A stretch of 64,000 nt of DNA from Laribacter hongkongensis DSM 14985 (lineage in GTDB: Bacteria; Pseudomonadota; Gammaproteobacteria; Burkholderiales; Aquaspirillaceae). A program made the position numbers and the translations under genes. Shown in pieces: positions 55,364 to 62,708 of this stretch. Position 1 is the stretch's first letter, and the number at the start of each line of letters is the position of its first letter. The notes under the pieces were generated by a model. It was not told where the DNA came from, did no database searches, and saw nothing but the letters and a program-made list of their open reading frames with translations. The stretch spans positions 186,001 to 250,000 of the forward strand of contig NZ_AUHR01000005.1 of NCBI RefSeq assembly GCF_000423285.1, in the 5' to 3' direction.

Positions 55364-56785
55364 TTAGAGGAGCAGGTCGATGCGGCCGGCAAACACGTGC
55401 AGGCCGTTGACCACGTCGACCGGAATCTTGGCGTCGAGGCGGTTCACGTCCTGGCTGTCGCGTTCGACGATCAGGCCGTCCTTGTTGGCCTCGACCGCTT
55501 CGACGATCTCCAGTTCTTCCAGCTTCAGCAGCACGTCCAGCAGTTCGGAGCGCACCTTGGGAGGCGTGCGGTCACTGAGTTTTTCGCGCGGAAAGCGCAG
55601 GGCGATGCGCTCGCGGCAGGCGCGGCGGACGTAGTCCAGCGTGCGGATGGTGGTCAGGTCGAGCAGGGCCACGTCGTCGACACCCTGGGCGTCACGCGTA
55701 CGGGTGGTGATGGCGCGCACGATCTGCACCTGGTTGCCCGGGCCGACTTCCAGCGGCGACAGGCCGGCGTGCAGGGCGTTTTCCTGCTGGGTGCGGCTCG
55801 GGCGCTGGTCGACGGCCGTGATGTCCAGCCCGGCGATGGCCAGGGTGTTGAGCGGGCGGGCCGGGTCTTCCTCGCTCGCCACTACGGCGGCGTAGCCGGC
55901 AGCGATTTCGGCCGGCTGCATCTGCGAACCGTTGTGCCAGGCACCGCTGATGCGACCGCTGTTGCTCTGGCCGGCCAGAGTGGTGCCTGCCGCCAGCGTA
56001 CCGGTCCAGCCGTAAAGACCGATGGCACCGCGCTGTTCCATCGGGCCGGAAACGAAGTCGAGGTGGCTGCGCAGGGCGGTCAGGGCTTCTTCGGTGGCGA
56101 ACGGGCAGACCAGGATGTCGTGGCCGGCACCCTGCACAGCGGCCAGGGCCGGTGCCAGGTCCGGGTCCAGGGCGCCGCCATGCATGGCGGTCACGCTGGC
56201 GGTGATGCCGTCGGCAGCGGTCACGGCCTTGAGGGCAATGGCGTTGCCGGCCGCACCCTTGTGGCGGGCGGTCAGGGTCAGCACGCCGGCCTCGGCACTG
56301 GCGGTCACCGGCAGGTCGGGCAGGGCGTCGCAGGCGGCCTTGAGGGCAGCAGCCACGACCGTAGCGGTGTCGCCGGGCGCGGCAGCGACGTCAACGCGCT
56401 GTACGCCGACATGCAGGCTGACCATGCCGGCAGCGGTGGCCGGGCCGGTCAGGGTCAGCGTGGCGCTGGCAGCCACGCCGGCAGTCGCGTCGTCAACGGC
56501 GACAACGCTGAGCTGCAGGTAGGGGTTGGCGGTGATGGCGGCACGGGCCATCAGGTGGGCAAGCGAACCGCGGCCGAACAGGCCGGCGGCCTCGGTGTCG
56601 CTGAACACGTCGACCGGAACCAGGGCCGGCTGGCTGCCGGTGGTGAGTTTCTGCCCCAGCAGCAGTACACGCTGCGGGTTGCCGGGCAGGGTGCGTACGG
56701 CGAGCTTGGTGTTGAATTCGAAATACTTGCCCGGTTTGCGGATGCTGGCCGGGATGTTGTCGAAGCCGATGTTCGGACTGGCCAT
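55364..56785 (-). CDS. Contractile tail sheath protein (Mu gpL-like)
   Basis: A 473-residue tail sheath protein. It starts MASPNIGFDNIPASIRKPGKYFEF, has RTLPGNPQRVLLLGQKL and SDTEAAGLFGRGSLAHLMARA, and in the C-terminal third AIAGLDITAVDQRPSRTQQENAL and VRAITTRTRDAQGVDDVALLDLTTIRTLDYVR, the conserved sheath core. Its presence shows the particle is contractile (R-type/Mu). Full length, no break. Confidence 0.95.
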   Translation of the reverse strand: MASPNIGFDNIPASIRKPGKYFEFNTKLAVRTLPGNPQRVLLLGQKLTTGSQPALVPVDVFSDTEAAGLFGRGSLAHLMARAAITANPYLQLSVVAVDDATAGVAASATLTLTGPATAAGMVSLHVGVQRVDVAAAPGDTATVVAAALKAACDALPDLPVTASAEAGVLTLTARHKGAAGNAIALKAVTAADGITASVTAMHGGALDPDLAPALAAVQGAGHDILVCPFATEEALTALRSHLDFVSGPMEQRGAIGLYGWTGTLAAGTTLAGQSNSGRISGAWHNGSQMQPAEIAAGYAAVVASEEDPARPLNTLAIAGLDITAVDQRPSRTQQENALHAGLSPLEVGPGNQVQIVRAITTRTRDAQGVDDVALLDLTTIRTLDYVRRACRERIALRFPREKLSDRTPPKVRSELLDVLLKLEELEIVEAVEANKDGLIVERDSQDVNRLDAKIPVDVVNGLHVFAGRIDLLL

Positions 56786-56877
56786 CAGGCGTTTCCTTTC
56801 AAGGGTGGTGAGTGCTGGACATGACGCCCGGCGGGTGGGGGTGGGGACGCGTCCCCGGTAAAAAGCGGGTGTGGCGG

Positions 56878-57531
56878 TCAGTGCGCCGCGTGCACGACAA
56901 CATCGCGGGCATCACTGCGGTCGTCGCCAGGCGTCAGGCGGTAGTTGAGTGCCGTGCTGAGCCAGTCCGCCGCCGGCGCGTCCAGACGGCCGTGATAGCG
57001 GGCCAGCAGGGCGTCCGGATCGTCGGCTGACTGCGGGGCGGGCCAGTGGCCGGCCGGCAGGGCATCGACGAACCAGGACGTGCGGAATTCGCAGGCAAAG
57101 GCGGCAAACGGCAGCGGCTGGCGTTGTGCATCGCGCAGCCGGCGCACATAGCCCGGCACCAGTGGGTCGACCGGCAGGCCGAGGTCCTGCGCCGTCAGCA
57201 GCCGTTGCACGGCGTAGAGCAGCGGATAGGCGCCGCTGCCGCCGGGTACGGCCGCCGCGGTGCCGTCGGCCAGCGGGCGGACGTCACGGTCGGCGAGGCG
57301 GACCAGCAGGCGGGCGTCGGCCTTGTAACGGTCGCGGCCGGTGCCGTAGCGCTCGCAGCGCAGCACCTGGTGAAAGCCGGTCCAGACGGCGGGAAAGCCG
57401 TCCGGCAGGGTGGCCGCGGGGACGTCGAGTTCGCCGCCGTACGGGGCGACGGTGGCCGCCAGCCGGCCCAGGCCGTCACGCAGGCGGGCCAGTACGGCGT
57501 CTTCAAGGGCAATCAGCAGCGGAGCGGTCAT
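56878..57531 (-). CDS. gp37-like tail protein (DUF1834)
   Basis: A 217-residue protein matching the Mu gp37 (DUF1834) position and style: LIALEDAVLARLRDGLG, a middle RYGTGRDRYKADARLLVRLADRD, and the C-terminal FRTSWFVDALPAGH...DPDALLARYHGR. It is a tail terminator/completion-type protein preceding the sheath; the exact role is unproven. The ATG at 57531 is used; upstream coding is a shadow. In Mu it would be preceded by head genes; here only a spacer and terminator precede it. A relic of it lies at 49567-49875. Confidence 0.82.
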   Translation of the reverse strand: MTAPLLIALEDAVLARLRDGLGRLAATVAPYGGELDVPAATLPDGFPAVWTGFHQVLRCERYGTGRDRYKADARLLVRLADRDVRPLADGTAAAVPGGSGAYPLLYAVQRLLTAQDLGLPVDPLVPGYVRRLRDAQRQPLPFAAFACEFRTSWFVDALPAGHWPAPQSADDPDALLARYHGRLDAPAADWLSTALNYRLTPGDDRSDARDVVVHAAH

Positions 57532-57690
57532 GAGTGGAATCCTCGCGGTGCTGCCATGTCCGGCAGCGGAGAAGCGGTGAGTGGAGTAGCCATGCCGGGC
57601 ATTGTCCGCAGCGGCCGACAGGCGGCAGAGTTGACCGGAGTCAGGGACTGTGGCCGGTCGCGCCGGAACGGTACGGGCCGGGGGGCATGA

Positions 57691-57724
57691 CAAAACGGCC
57701 CCTGTACGGACATGCACAGGGGCC
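57691..57724 (-). terminator. Rho-independent terminator at the missing-head junction
   Basis: On the minus strand GGCCCCTGT/ACAGGGGCC (57697-57705 with 57716-57724) then GTTTTG. It lies between DUF2730 and gp37, where phage Mu has its head genes, and separates lysis from tail transcription. Confidence 0.8.
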
Positions 57725-57777
57725 GGCAGGGGATGACTGGCGAGGTTCGGAGGAGAGTGCCGGACAGCGGCGCGCGG

Positions 57778-58020
57778 TTATTTGTCGGCCTTGCGGTCGA
57801 GCTTGTCCTCGATCCGCTGGATGTGGGTTTTGACCTCGCGCAGCATGTCGAGCAGCTGGTCGTCGGTCTTGGCGGCGTCGTCGCGGCGCTGGTAGTCGCG
57901 CCGGATCTGCTCGCTCTGCCGTTTCAGCTCGGTCAGCTCCTGCTGCAACTGGCGTATCCACAGGCCGCCGAGGCCGGCAGCCAGGCTGAGTGCAAGCTGG
58001 AAGGCTTGTTCGAGGCTCAT
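57778..58020 (-). CDS. DUF2730-type small phage membrane protein
   Basis: An 80-residue protein: a short hydrophobic N-terminus (residues 5-22, LALSLAAGLGGLW) and a charged coiled coil (QQELTELKRQSEQIRRDYQRRDDAAKTDD...). This matches the DUF2730 proteins that lie in Mu-like phages between the lysis genes and the small terminase gene. The function is unknown. It marks the exact point after which the head module is absent. Confidence 0.75.
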   Translation of the reverse strand: MSLEQAFQLALSLAAGLGGLWIRQLQQELTELKRQSEQIRRDYQRRDDAAKTDDQLLDMLREVKTHIQRIEDKLDRKADK

Positions 58021-58220
58021 CTGCGGGCTCCTGTCTGCGGGGACGGGCAAGGGTGGAAAAAGGGCCCGCCAGCCCGGCAGCCGGACTGGCCGGAGCCGGC
58101 GCGGGGCATATGGCGGCTGCGGCCTGGAACGGTGACGGTGCATGGATGCCAGAGCCGGATGCCAAGCCAGACAGGCAGCACCGGCCCGGTGCCTGCTGCG
58201 GGCCAGATGGCGGGGCGGTG

Positions 58221-58850
58221 TCATTCGGCCGGAGGCGCTGCCCGGGGTGCCGGGGCCAGCGCCTGCTGCCAGTCGATCAGCCGGTTGAGCCGGTTTTCGA
58301 TGTCCTGGCAGCGTTGTCCGTAGTCGGTGACATGGGCGAGGAGGTCGGCCGGTGATACCCCGGCGTCAAGCTCGGCGGTGGGTCCGGTCGTTGCAGCAGG
58401 GCCGCTGGCGGCGGGGGCTGCGGGCACAGGGGCGGCGCCGATGGCGGCGTTGTACACGCTGACAAAACCGCGAGTGAACACGCAGCGAGGCAGCGGAACG
58501 GGCGGAGCGTCCGGTGCCGGACGGTAATGGCGGGTGACATCGTCGATCCTTTGTTGCAGTACCCGGGCCTGGCGGGCATGGCGGTCCTGGCTGTCGCGCA
58601 GCTGCGCGTCCAGTTCTGCGGCCCGGGTGGCCAGTTGGTGTTCGCGGGCACGGGTACGTTGCTGCTGTTCCAGTTGCCAGGCTGCATGGTCGCGTTGCAG
58701 CCGGGCGAGCCGGGCTTCGCCTTCGGCCTGCGCCGACTGCTGGCCCAGCCGCCAGCCAACGCCTCCGGCGACGGCCAGCAGCACCGCGCCGGCACCCAGG
58801 CTGATCATCCAGCGGGTCGGCGCCGAGAGGGAAAACGGCAGGTCAGGCAT
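58221..58850 (-). CDS. Inner-membrane spanin (Rz-like)
   Basis: A 209-residue protein with one N-terminal helix (about 14-32, MISLGAGAVLLAVAGGVGW) and a long periplasmic coiled coil rich in Gln/Arg (residues 45-110), then a Pro/Ala-rich C-terminus. This is the build of an i-spanin, which with its outer-membrane partner fuses the two membranes in the last step of lysis. The partner is encoded inside this gene in another frame (58277-58540). It overlaps the holin gene by 8 bases. Confidence 0.78.
   Translation of the reverse strand: MPDLPFSLSAPTRWMISLGAGAVLLAVAGGVGWRLGQQSAQAEGEARLARLQRDHAAWQLEQQQRTRAREHQLATRAAELDAQLRDSQDRHARQARVLQQRIDDVTRHYRPAPDAPPVPLPRCVFTRGFVSVYNAAIGAAPVPAAPAASGPAATTGPTAELDAGVSPADLLAHVTDYGQRCQDIENRLNRLIDWQQALAPAPRAAPPAE
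58277..58540 (-). CDS. Outer-membrane spanin lipoprotein (Rz1-like), embedded in Rz
   Basis: An 87-residue frame inside the Rz-like gene in another frame. It has a signal peptide and the lipobox LSAC (Cys29), followed by a proline-rich mature part (TTPPSAPPLCPQPPPP), exactly the style of Rz1. AAAGGA lies about 7 bases before the ATG at 58540. Embedded Rz/Rz1 pairs are known from lambda-like and Mu-like phages. With Rz it would complete a two-component spanin. Confidence 0.8.
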   Translation of the reverse strand: MSPAITVRHRTLRPFRCLAACSLAVLSACTTPPSAPPLCPQPPPPAALLQRPDPPPSLTPGYHRPTSSPMSPTTDNAARTSKTGSTG

Positions 58851-59070
58851 CGGGGCGCTCCCGGCCGCGCCAGGCGGCGATCAGGCGCAATGCGGTGGCA
58901 TAGCCGCCGACCAGGCCCAGATAAATGAGCCAGGTTTCCGGAAGCAGCATGTCATGCACGCCCTGGTAGACGAACAGGCCGGTTGCCGCAGCGCAGGCGA
59001 TGTTGGCCCACAGCTTGCTGTGCGACAGGCGCTGGCTGCGCGGGTTGGCAATCAGGTCGCGGAGCGGCAT
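58843..59070 (-). CDS. Putative holin-like small membrane protein
   Basis: A 75-residue protein with two hydrophobic segments (about residues 22-42, LWANIACAAATGLFVYQG, and 47-66, WLIYLGLVGGYATALRLIAA) and a charged tail (WRGRER). It lies between amidase and spanin genes, the usual holin/DUF2644 slot of Mu-like phages. A holin role is inferred from topology and position only. It is 3 bases from the amidase stop and overlaps the spanin by 8 bases. Confidence 0.65.
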   Translation of the reverse strand: MPLRDLIANPRSQRLSHSKLWANIACAAATGLFVYQGVHDMLLPETWLIYLGLVGGYATALRLIAAWRGRERPDA

Positions 59071-59073
59071 GGC

Positions 59074-59592
59074 TTACTCCGTCACGGCGGTGGCAGCGGG
59101 ACGCATGCCGGCGGCCAGCCAGTCGGCCACGCTGAAGCCCGGACAGGTCTTGGTCCATTCCGCGGGAGACACCACGCCGTCGCCATTGCGGTCGGGTGAC
59201 AGGTCGCGGTGGCCGCACAGCCGGGCAGCAGGATGGCGGGCGCGCAGGGACCGGACCAGCGTGGACAGGCTTTGCCACTGTGCCGGGGTGAAACGTCCGG
59301 TGCCGGCCAGGCAGATGCCGAGCGAGCGGGCGTTGTGGCCGGCGGCATGGGCACCGGTTTCGTCCTCGGCGCGGCCGCTGTCCAGCGTGCCGTCGCAGTC
59401 GATCACGAAGTGGTAGCCGATGGCGGCCAGCGCGGGGTTGAAGGCACGGCGGGCCGCCTCGCTGCGGTGAAAGCCGCGGCTGGCGTGCCAGCCGTCGATG
59501 ACGGCGGTGGCCGGTTGTGTGCCGCGGGCCAGCCGGACGCCATCGGGCGTGGCGGCGCAGTGGATCACGATCAGGTCGATGGGGCGGGTCAT
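59074..59592 (-). CDS. N-acetylmuramoyl-L-alanine amidase (endolysin)
   Basis: A 172-residue Amidase_2 (type 2) endolysin that cuts the peptidoglycan amide bond for lysis. Visible motifs: IVIHCAATPDG with a zinc His, GYHFVIDCDG, GHNARSLGICLAG, and CGHRDLSPDRNGDG followed by EWTKTCPGF, which carries the second zinc His and the Asp/Cys site. The DxNxDG also resembles a Ca-binding loop found in related Mu-like lysins. The ATG at 59592 starts the family-like sequence. Confidence 0.9.
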   Translation of the reverse strand: MTRPIDLIVIHCAATPDGVRLARGTQPATAVIDGWHASRGFHRSEAARRAFNPALAAIGYHFVIDCDGTLDSGRAEDETGAHAAGHNARSLGICLAGTGRFTPAQWQSLSTLVRSLRARHPAARLCGHRDLSPDRNGDGVVSPAEWTKTCPGFSVADWLAAGMRPAATAVTE

Positions 59593-59804
59593 GGCAGACT
59601 CGGGAGTCAATCGGACGGCCAGTCTGGGCAAGGGGAGGCGGCGGGCACAGTCGACCCCGGTCAGCAGCCGGGAGGCGGGCCTGGCGGCCGGCTGGCGGCC
59701 TGTGCGCCAAGTGCAGCACGCGGTGCGCAACCGCGATCACGACGGCAGGTGGAGGAACGGACCCGGCCTGCGGGACGGCGTTGCCCGCCAGCCTCGCGGG
59801 CAAG

Positions 59805-59824
59805 AAAAAAGGCGCCGCAGCGCC
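59805..59824 (-). terminator. Rho-independent terminator after mor
   Basis: On the minus strand a 5-bp GC stem GGCGC/GCGCC (59811-59815 with 59820-59824) and T6. It separates the middle operon (mor) from the lysis/late genes, which must have their own promoter. Confidence 0.75.
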
Positions 59825-59870
59825 CGTGAGGAGGATCCATGGACAAGCCTTTCACAGGCCGCCGGCTCCG

Positions 59871-60299
59871 CTAGAACAGCCGTGCCTGCGGCAGGGTTTC
59901 GCGGTCGACCCGGTTCAGCAGCCGCCAGATGTGCCTGTCAGTCAGCCGGTACTTGCGCGCCAGCTGTGTCACGGCATGCACGGCCGGGTGATCGCGGGTG
60001 ATGGTGTCGAATTCGGCCCGTACGGCGCGGTCGCGCAGCTCGCGCAGTGCAGCCTCGCATTTGGGAATGCTGAGGATTTCGCCGCCGAAGTGCCGGGTCA
60101 GCGCGTCGGCGCCGTCCACGCCGATGACTTCGGCCAGTGCCTCGTAGCGGACCTGCCCCAGCCGGCGCTGGTTTTTCGGGACCGGAAAAGTGGTGCCGCC
60201 GAGGGCAGCGACCAGTTCCAGGGTACGGGGCAAGCCGATCAGCCCGGCGATCTGCTGGATGGTTTCCGGCAGCAGGCCGGCGACCTGTTCCAGTTGCAT
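59871..60299 (-). CDS. mor: Mor transcription activator family protein
   Basis: A 142-residue Mor/C-family activator. The N-terminal half is a dimerisation region (LLPETIQQIAGLIGLPRTLELVAALGGTTFPVP) and the C-terminal half is a helix-turn-helix (AVTQLARKYRLTDRHIWRLLNRV), the usual pattern. In Mu, Mor turns on the middle promoter and C the late promoters; here only one such gene is visible, so it may do both. AAGGAG lies about 7 bases before the ATG at 60299. It ends in TAG. Followed by a terminator. Confidence 0.9.
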   Translation of the reverse strand: MQLEQVAGLLPETIQQIAGLIGLPRTLELVAALGGTTFPVPKNQRRLGQVRYEALAEVIGVDGADALTRHFGGEILSIPKCEAALRELRDRAVRAEFDTITRDHPAVHAVTQLARKYRLTDRHIWRLLNRVDRETLPQARLF

Positions 60300-60349
60300 G
60301 GTGTTCTCCTTGTTGGTGATGCGGACCGGCGCGCGTGGCGCCGGAGGGG

Positions 60350-60961
60350 TCAGACCCCGGCCAGATCCAGCACGATCGGGCGATAGGCATGGCTGTCGCC
60401 AACCCGTTCGTACACGCGCAGATAGCTCTTGCTGCATTGCACCCGCAGCGCGTCGTGCAGGGCGGCCATCGCGCGCAGCCACTTGCCGTCGCGGATGTCG
60501 AGCCGGCGCAGGCGCAGGATGCGGGCAGTGCTGAGCTGGCCGCTGCGGTCTGCCAGAAAGGCGTCGTTGACCAGCGCCCGGACTTCGCTGCGGGCATCCG
60601 CCGTCCATTCGTGCACGCATTCGTCGATCAGCGCCTTGGCAGCCAGCAGTCCTTCGTCAAAAACCAGCGAATCCTGGATGGCCCGCTGGACCTTGTAGCG
60701 GCCATCGAAGCTCAGCAGGGCGACGTTGCCCTTGCTGCCACCGATCCGGGCGCCGTAGCGCTCGGCAGACAGCTCGACAAAGGCCGCCACATCGGCAAAG
60801 GCCCGGGCCTTGAAGCGCTGGAGCCGTAGCGACAGCTCACGGGCCTCGGCCACCAGTTCGGTCACCAGTTCGTCACGGGCGAGGTCGATGGGCCGGATGC
60901 GTTCGACCGGTACCAGACGGCCATGGGCATCCGGGCGGTAGCCGGCAGGAAGCGTGGACAT
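60350..60961 (-). CDS. DUF3164 family Mu-like early protein
   Basis: A 203-residue DUF3164 protein: MSTLPAGYRPDAHGRLVPVERIRPIDLARDELV, helical middle and C-terminal LRVYERVGDSHAYRPIVLDLAGV. The family is common in the early region of Mu-like phages; its function is unknown. The ATG at 60961 has GGAGAAAAC just upstream. The same frame is open to an ATG at 61138 that overlaps the previous stop (ATGA), so a 59-residue longer form is possible. Confidence 0.82.
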   Translation of the reverse strand: MSTLPAGYRPDAHGRLVPVERIRPIDLARDELVTELVAEARELSLRLQRFKARAFADVAAFVELSAERYGARIGGSKGNVALLSFDGRYKVQRAIQDSLVFDEGLLAAKALIDECVHEWTADARSEVRALVNDAFLADRSGQLSTARILRLRRLDIRDGKWLRAMAALHDALRVQCSKSYLRVYERVGDSHAYRPIVLDLAGV

Positions 60962-61134
60962 GTTTTCTCCATTCGGGACTGAGGGGGTTGCCAGGGCGCA
61001 CGGGGACAGGGTTGTGCTGCGATCCGGAACCGGGGTTTCCAGGCGTGCAGCTTGCCGGGATGTACCGGTCACTGCGCCCTGTCCGCTGACAGTGGCCAGA
61101 CCGGTGCCCGCAGCGGCGGACAATCCGTATCGGT

Positions 61135-61506
61135 TCATGGCGCCGCCTCCAGCCAGGCGACACGGCAGCCGTCCAGCTCGACGGTGACCATGTCGATACC
61201 GCCGGTACGGCGGGTGACGATGCAGCTGGAAATGGCCCGCAACCGGAAGGCATCGGCCCGGTCGATCACGATGGTCAACTGCGGGTCGAGATCGGTGGCA
61301 AGCACCGTTACCCCCAGGGCCCGCAAGCGGCGCAGGACCTGGTTCTGCTGGCCGAGGCGCCGGGTGGTGAGGGCATCGAGCACTCGCGGGGCATGGCGCG
61401 GCGGCACCGGTGCCGCCGGCTCTGCGGAGGAAGAGGAAAGGCAGCGTGCCGAGCGGCGCATGGCACGGCGGCCGGAACGGCCGTGGGGCGGAAACGGGGG
61501 ATACAT
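61135..61506 (-). CDS. Hypothetical early protein of the Mu-like element
   Basis: A 123-residue protein of unknown family. The basic, Ser/Pro-rich N-terminus (YPPFPPHGRSGRR) is followed by a more structured part (LDALTTRRLGQQNQVLRRLRALGVTVLATDLDPQLTIVID, then RRTGGIDMVTVELDGCRVAWL). AGGAAAA lies upstream of ATG 61506. Its stop overlaps the possible upstream start (61138) of the DUF3164 gene. In Mu-like phages this slot holds small early genes. Confidence 0.6.
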   Translation of the reverse strand: MYPPFPPHGRSGRRAMRRSARCLSSSSAEPAAPVPPRHAPRVLDALTTRRLGQQNQVLRRLRALGVTVLATDLDPQLTIVIDRADAFRLRAISSCIVTRRTGGIDMVTVELDGCRVAWLEAAP

Positions 61507-61930
61507 GCGGGATTTTCCTGTCAGTAAGGTGGGGAAAGGTGCCGCCGGTCCTGCGTGCAGTCCGGGCAGGTCGTGACACGGCGGGTCCGCGGACGGCCTG
61601 CCGGAATGCGGCAGCGGCCACGCCAGGAGCCATCCGGCCACGCGGCACAGGCTGGATGGCCCGGCCGTCAGGGGCCGGCCGCCGCCGGGCACCGGTCTTG
61701 CGCCGGGTGGCAGGACACCGGACCGGTCTGGCAGACGCCATGCCGTGACGCGCTGCCGGCCAGCCAGCAAGGGCAGGACGAAGCGGCTGCTTTCATGGCC
61801 GGCGGAACACCAGGCCCGGATGCTGCTGCCGCGTTTGCACAGCCAGCCGTGATGGTGCCGGGCGAGCGGGGCCGTGCAGACAGCAGGCTGGCCGGAGTGC
61901 ATGCCGGCGGACGGCGAGGACAACGGAGGC
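61507..61930. other. 424-base gap after MuB, no supported gene
   Basis: GC-rich, with a 88-codon frame (61668-61934, minus) whose ATG overlaps the muB stop. That frame is Pro/Ser/Ala/Cys-rich and unlike any family I know, so it is not called. A hairpin CCATCC/GGATGG lies near 61630-61660. Mu-like gam/early genes expected here are absent. Confidence 0.5.
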
Positions 61931-62683
61931 TCATGCCGTCCCCGCTGTCGTACAGCGGCGCGGCGCCTCGCCGGTATACCAGCCGCGCTCACCCCAGTGT
62001 TCCAGCGTCATGGCGGTTTCCGCCTGCAGCATGGCTTCCTCGTGGATGCGCGTCAGGTTGACGCACACCCGGCGGACCGAGCCGTGCGCCAGTTCGACCA
62101 GCCGTGTCAGCAGGGCGTCGTCGAGCAGCACCTCCGGGCAGTACAGCGGCGCCAGCAGGCGGGCATCGTCCAGCGATACCGGCCGGGCCGGAATCCATGC
62201 CAGCACGCGGCTGTGAAAGCGCTCCCAGCGCTTGAGCTTCTGCGGCAGCCGTTCCTCGCCGACCAGCAGCAGGGTGCCGAGGCTGCCCTCGTAGATGTCG
62301 CGTACCAGTTCGACCAGATTGTCGGCCCGCAGGCAAAAGTCGAATTCGTCGATGATCAGCGGGCGACGGCTGCTGGCCAGCTGTTCGCATACCTGGTCCA
62401 GCCGCTGCGGGATGGTGGACGCCGGGCGGATGTCCATCGCAAGCAGGATTTTTTCCAGCAGCGTCTTGCGGTTCCACGCGCTTTTCATCTGCACGTAGTA
62501 ACCGTGGCTGTGCGCCGCCAGCGCGGTACAGGCCAGCGTCTTGCCGCGGCCGGCCTCGCCGTACAGCACGCCGATGCCGGGTAGGCCGTCCACGCGCGAC
62601 AGCAGTTTTTCGGCCGCGACGGCGACCAGGTCAAGGTTGGCCGTGGCGGCAAGGCGTGCGGCCGGAGAGAGTAGAGGAGGCAT
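61931..62683 (-). CDS. Transposition target-selection ATPase, MuB-like
   Basis: A 250-residue AAA+ ATPase. It has Walker A GEAGRGKT, Walker B PLIIDEFDF, a sensor region (LLLVGEERLPQKLKRWERFHSRV) and a C-terminal domain. MuB coats target DNA and delivers it to transposase A. The start ATG at 62683 has AGGAG seven bases upstream. It follows the transposase stop by 25 bases. Shorter than Mu B (312 aa), lacking part of the N-terminal region, as in many Mu-like elements. Confidence 0.9.
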   Translation of the reverse strand: MPPLLSPAARLAATANLDLVAVAAEKLLSRVDGLPGIGVLYGEAGRGKTLACTALAAHSHGYYVQMKSAWNRKTLLEKILLAMDIRPASTIPQRLDQVCEQLASSRRPLIIDEFDFCLRADNLVELVRDIYEGSLGTLLLVGEERLPQKLKRWERFHSRVLAWIPARPVSLDDARLLAPLYCPEVLLDDALLTRLVELAHGSVRRVCVNLTRIHEEAMLQAETAMTLEHWGERGWYTGEAPRRCTTAGTA

Positions 62684-62708
62684 GATGATTCTCCTGAAGG
62701 AGGCCGGC

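Noticed and set aside
49725-57110. Template/variable repeat pair of a diversity-generating retroelement (gp37 and its relic)
   Set aside because: Differences are not concentrated at adenines, and no reverse transcriptase or accessory gene is in the window.
45917-57777. Type VI secretion or eCIS (Afp/PVC-like) cluster
   Set aside because: The gene order, gpN/gpP/gp45-48 set, Mor and transposase identify a Mu-type phage tail; no TssM/J/L/K or Afp15-type ATPase is present.
61668-61934. 88-residue frame overlapping the muB stop
   Set aside because: Start-stop overlap is suggestive, but the Pro/Ser/Cys-rich product has no family resemblance and typical shadow composition.
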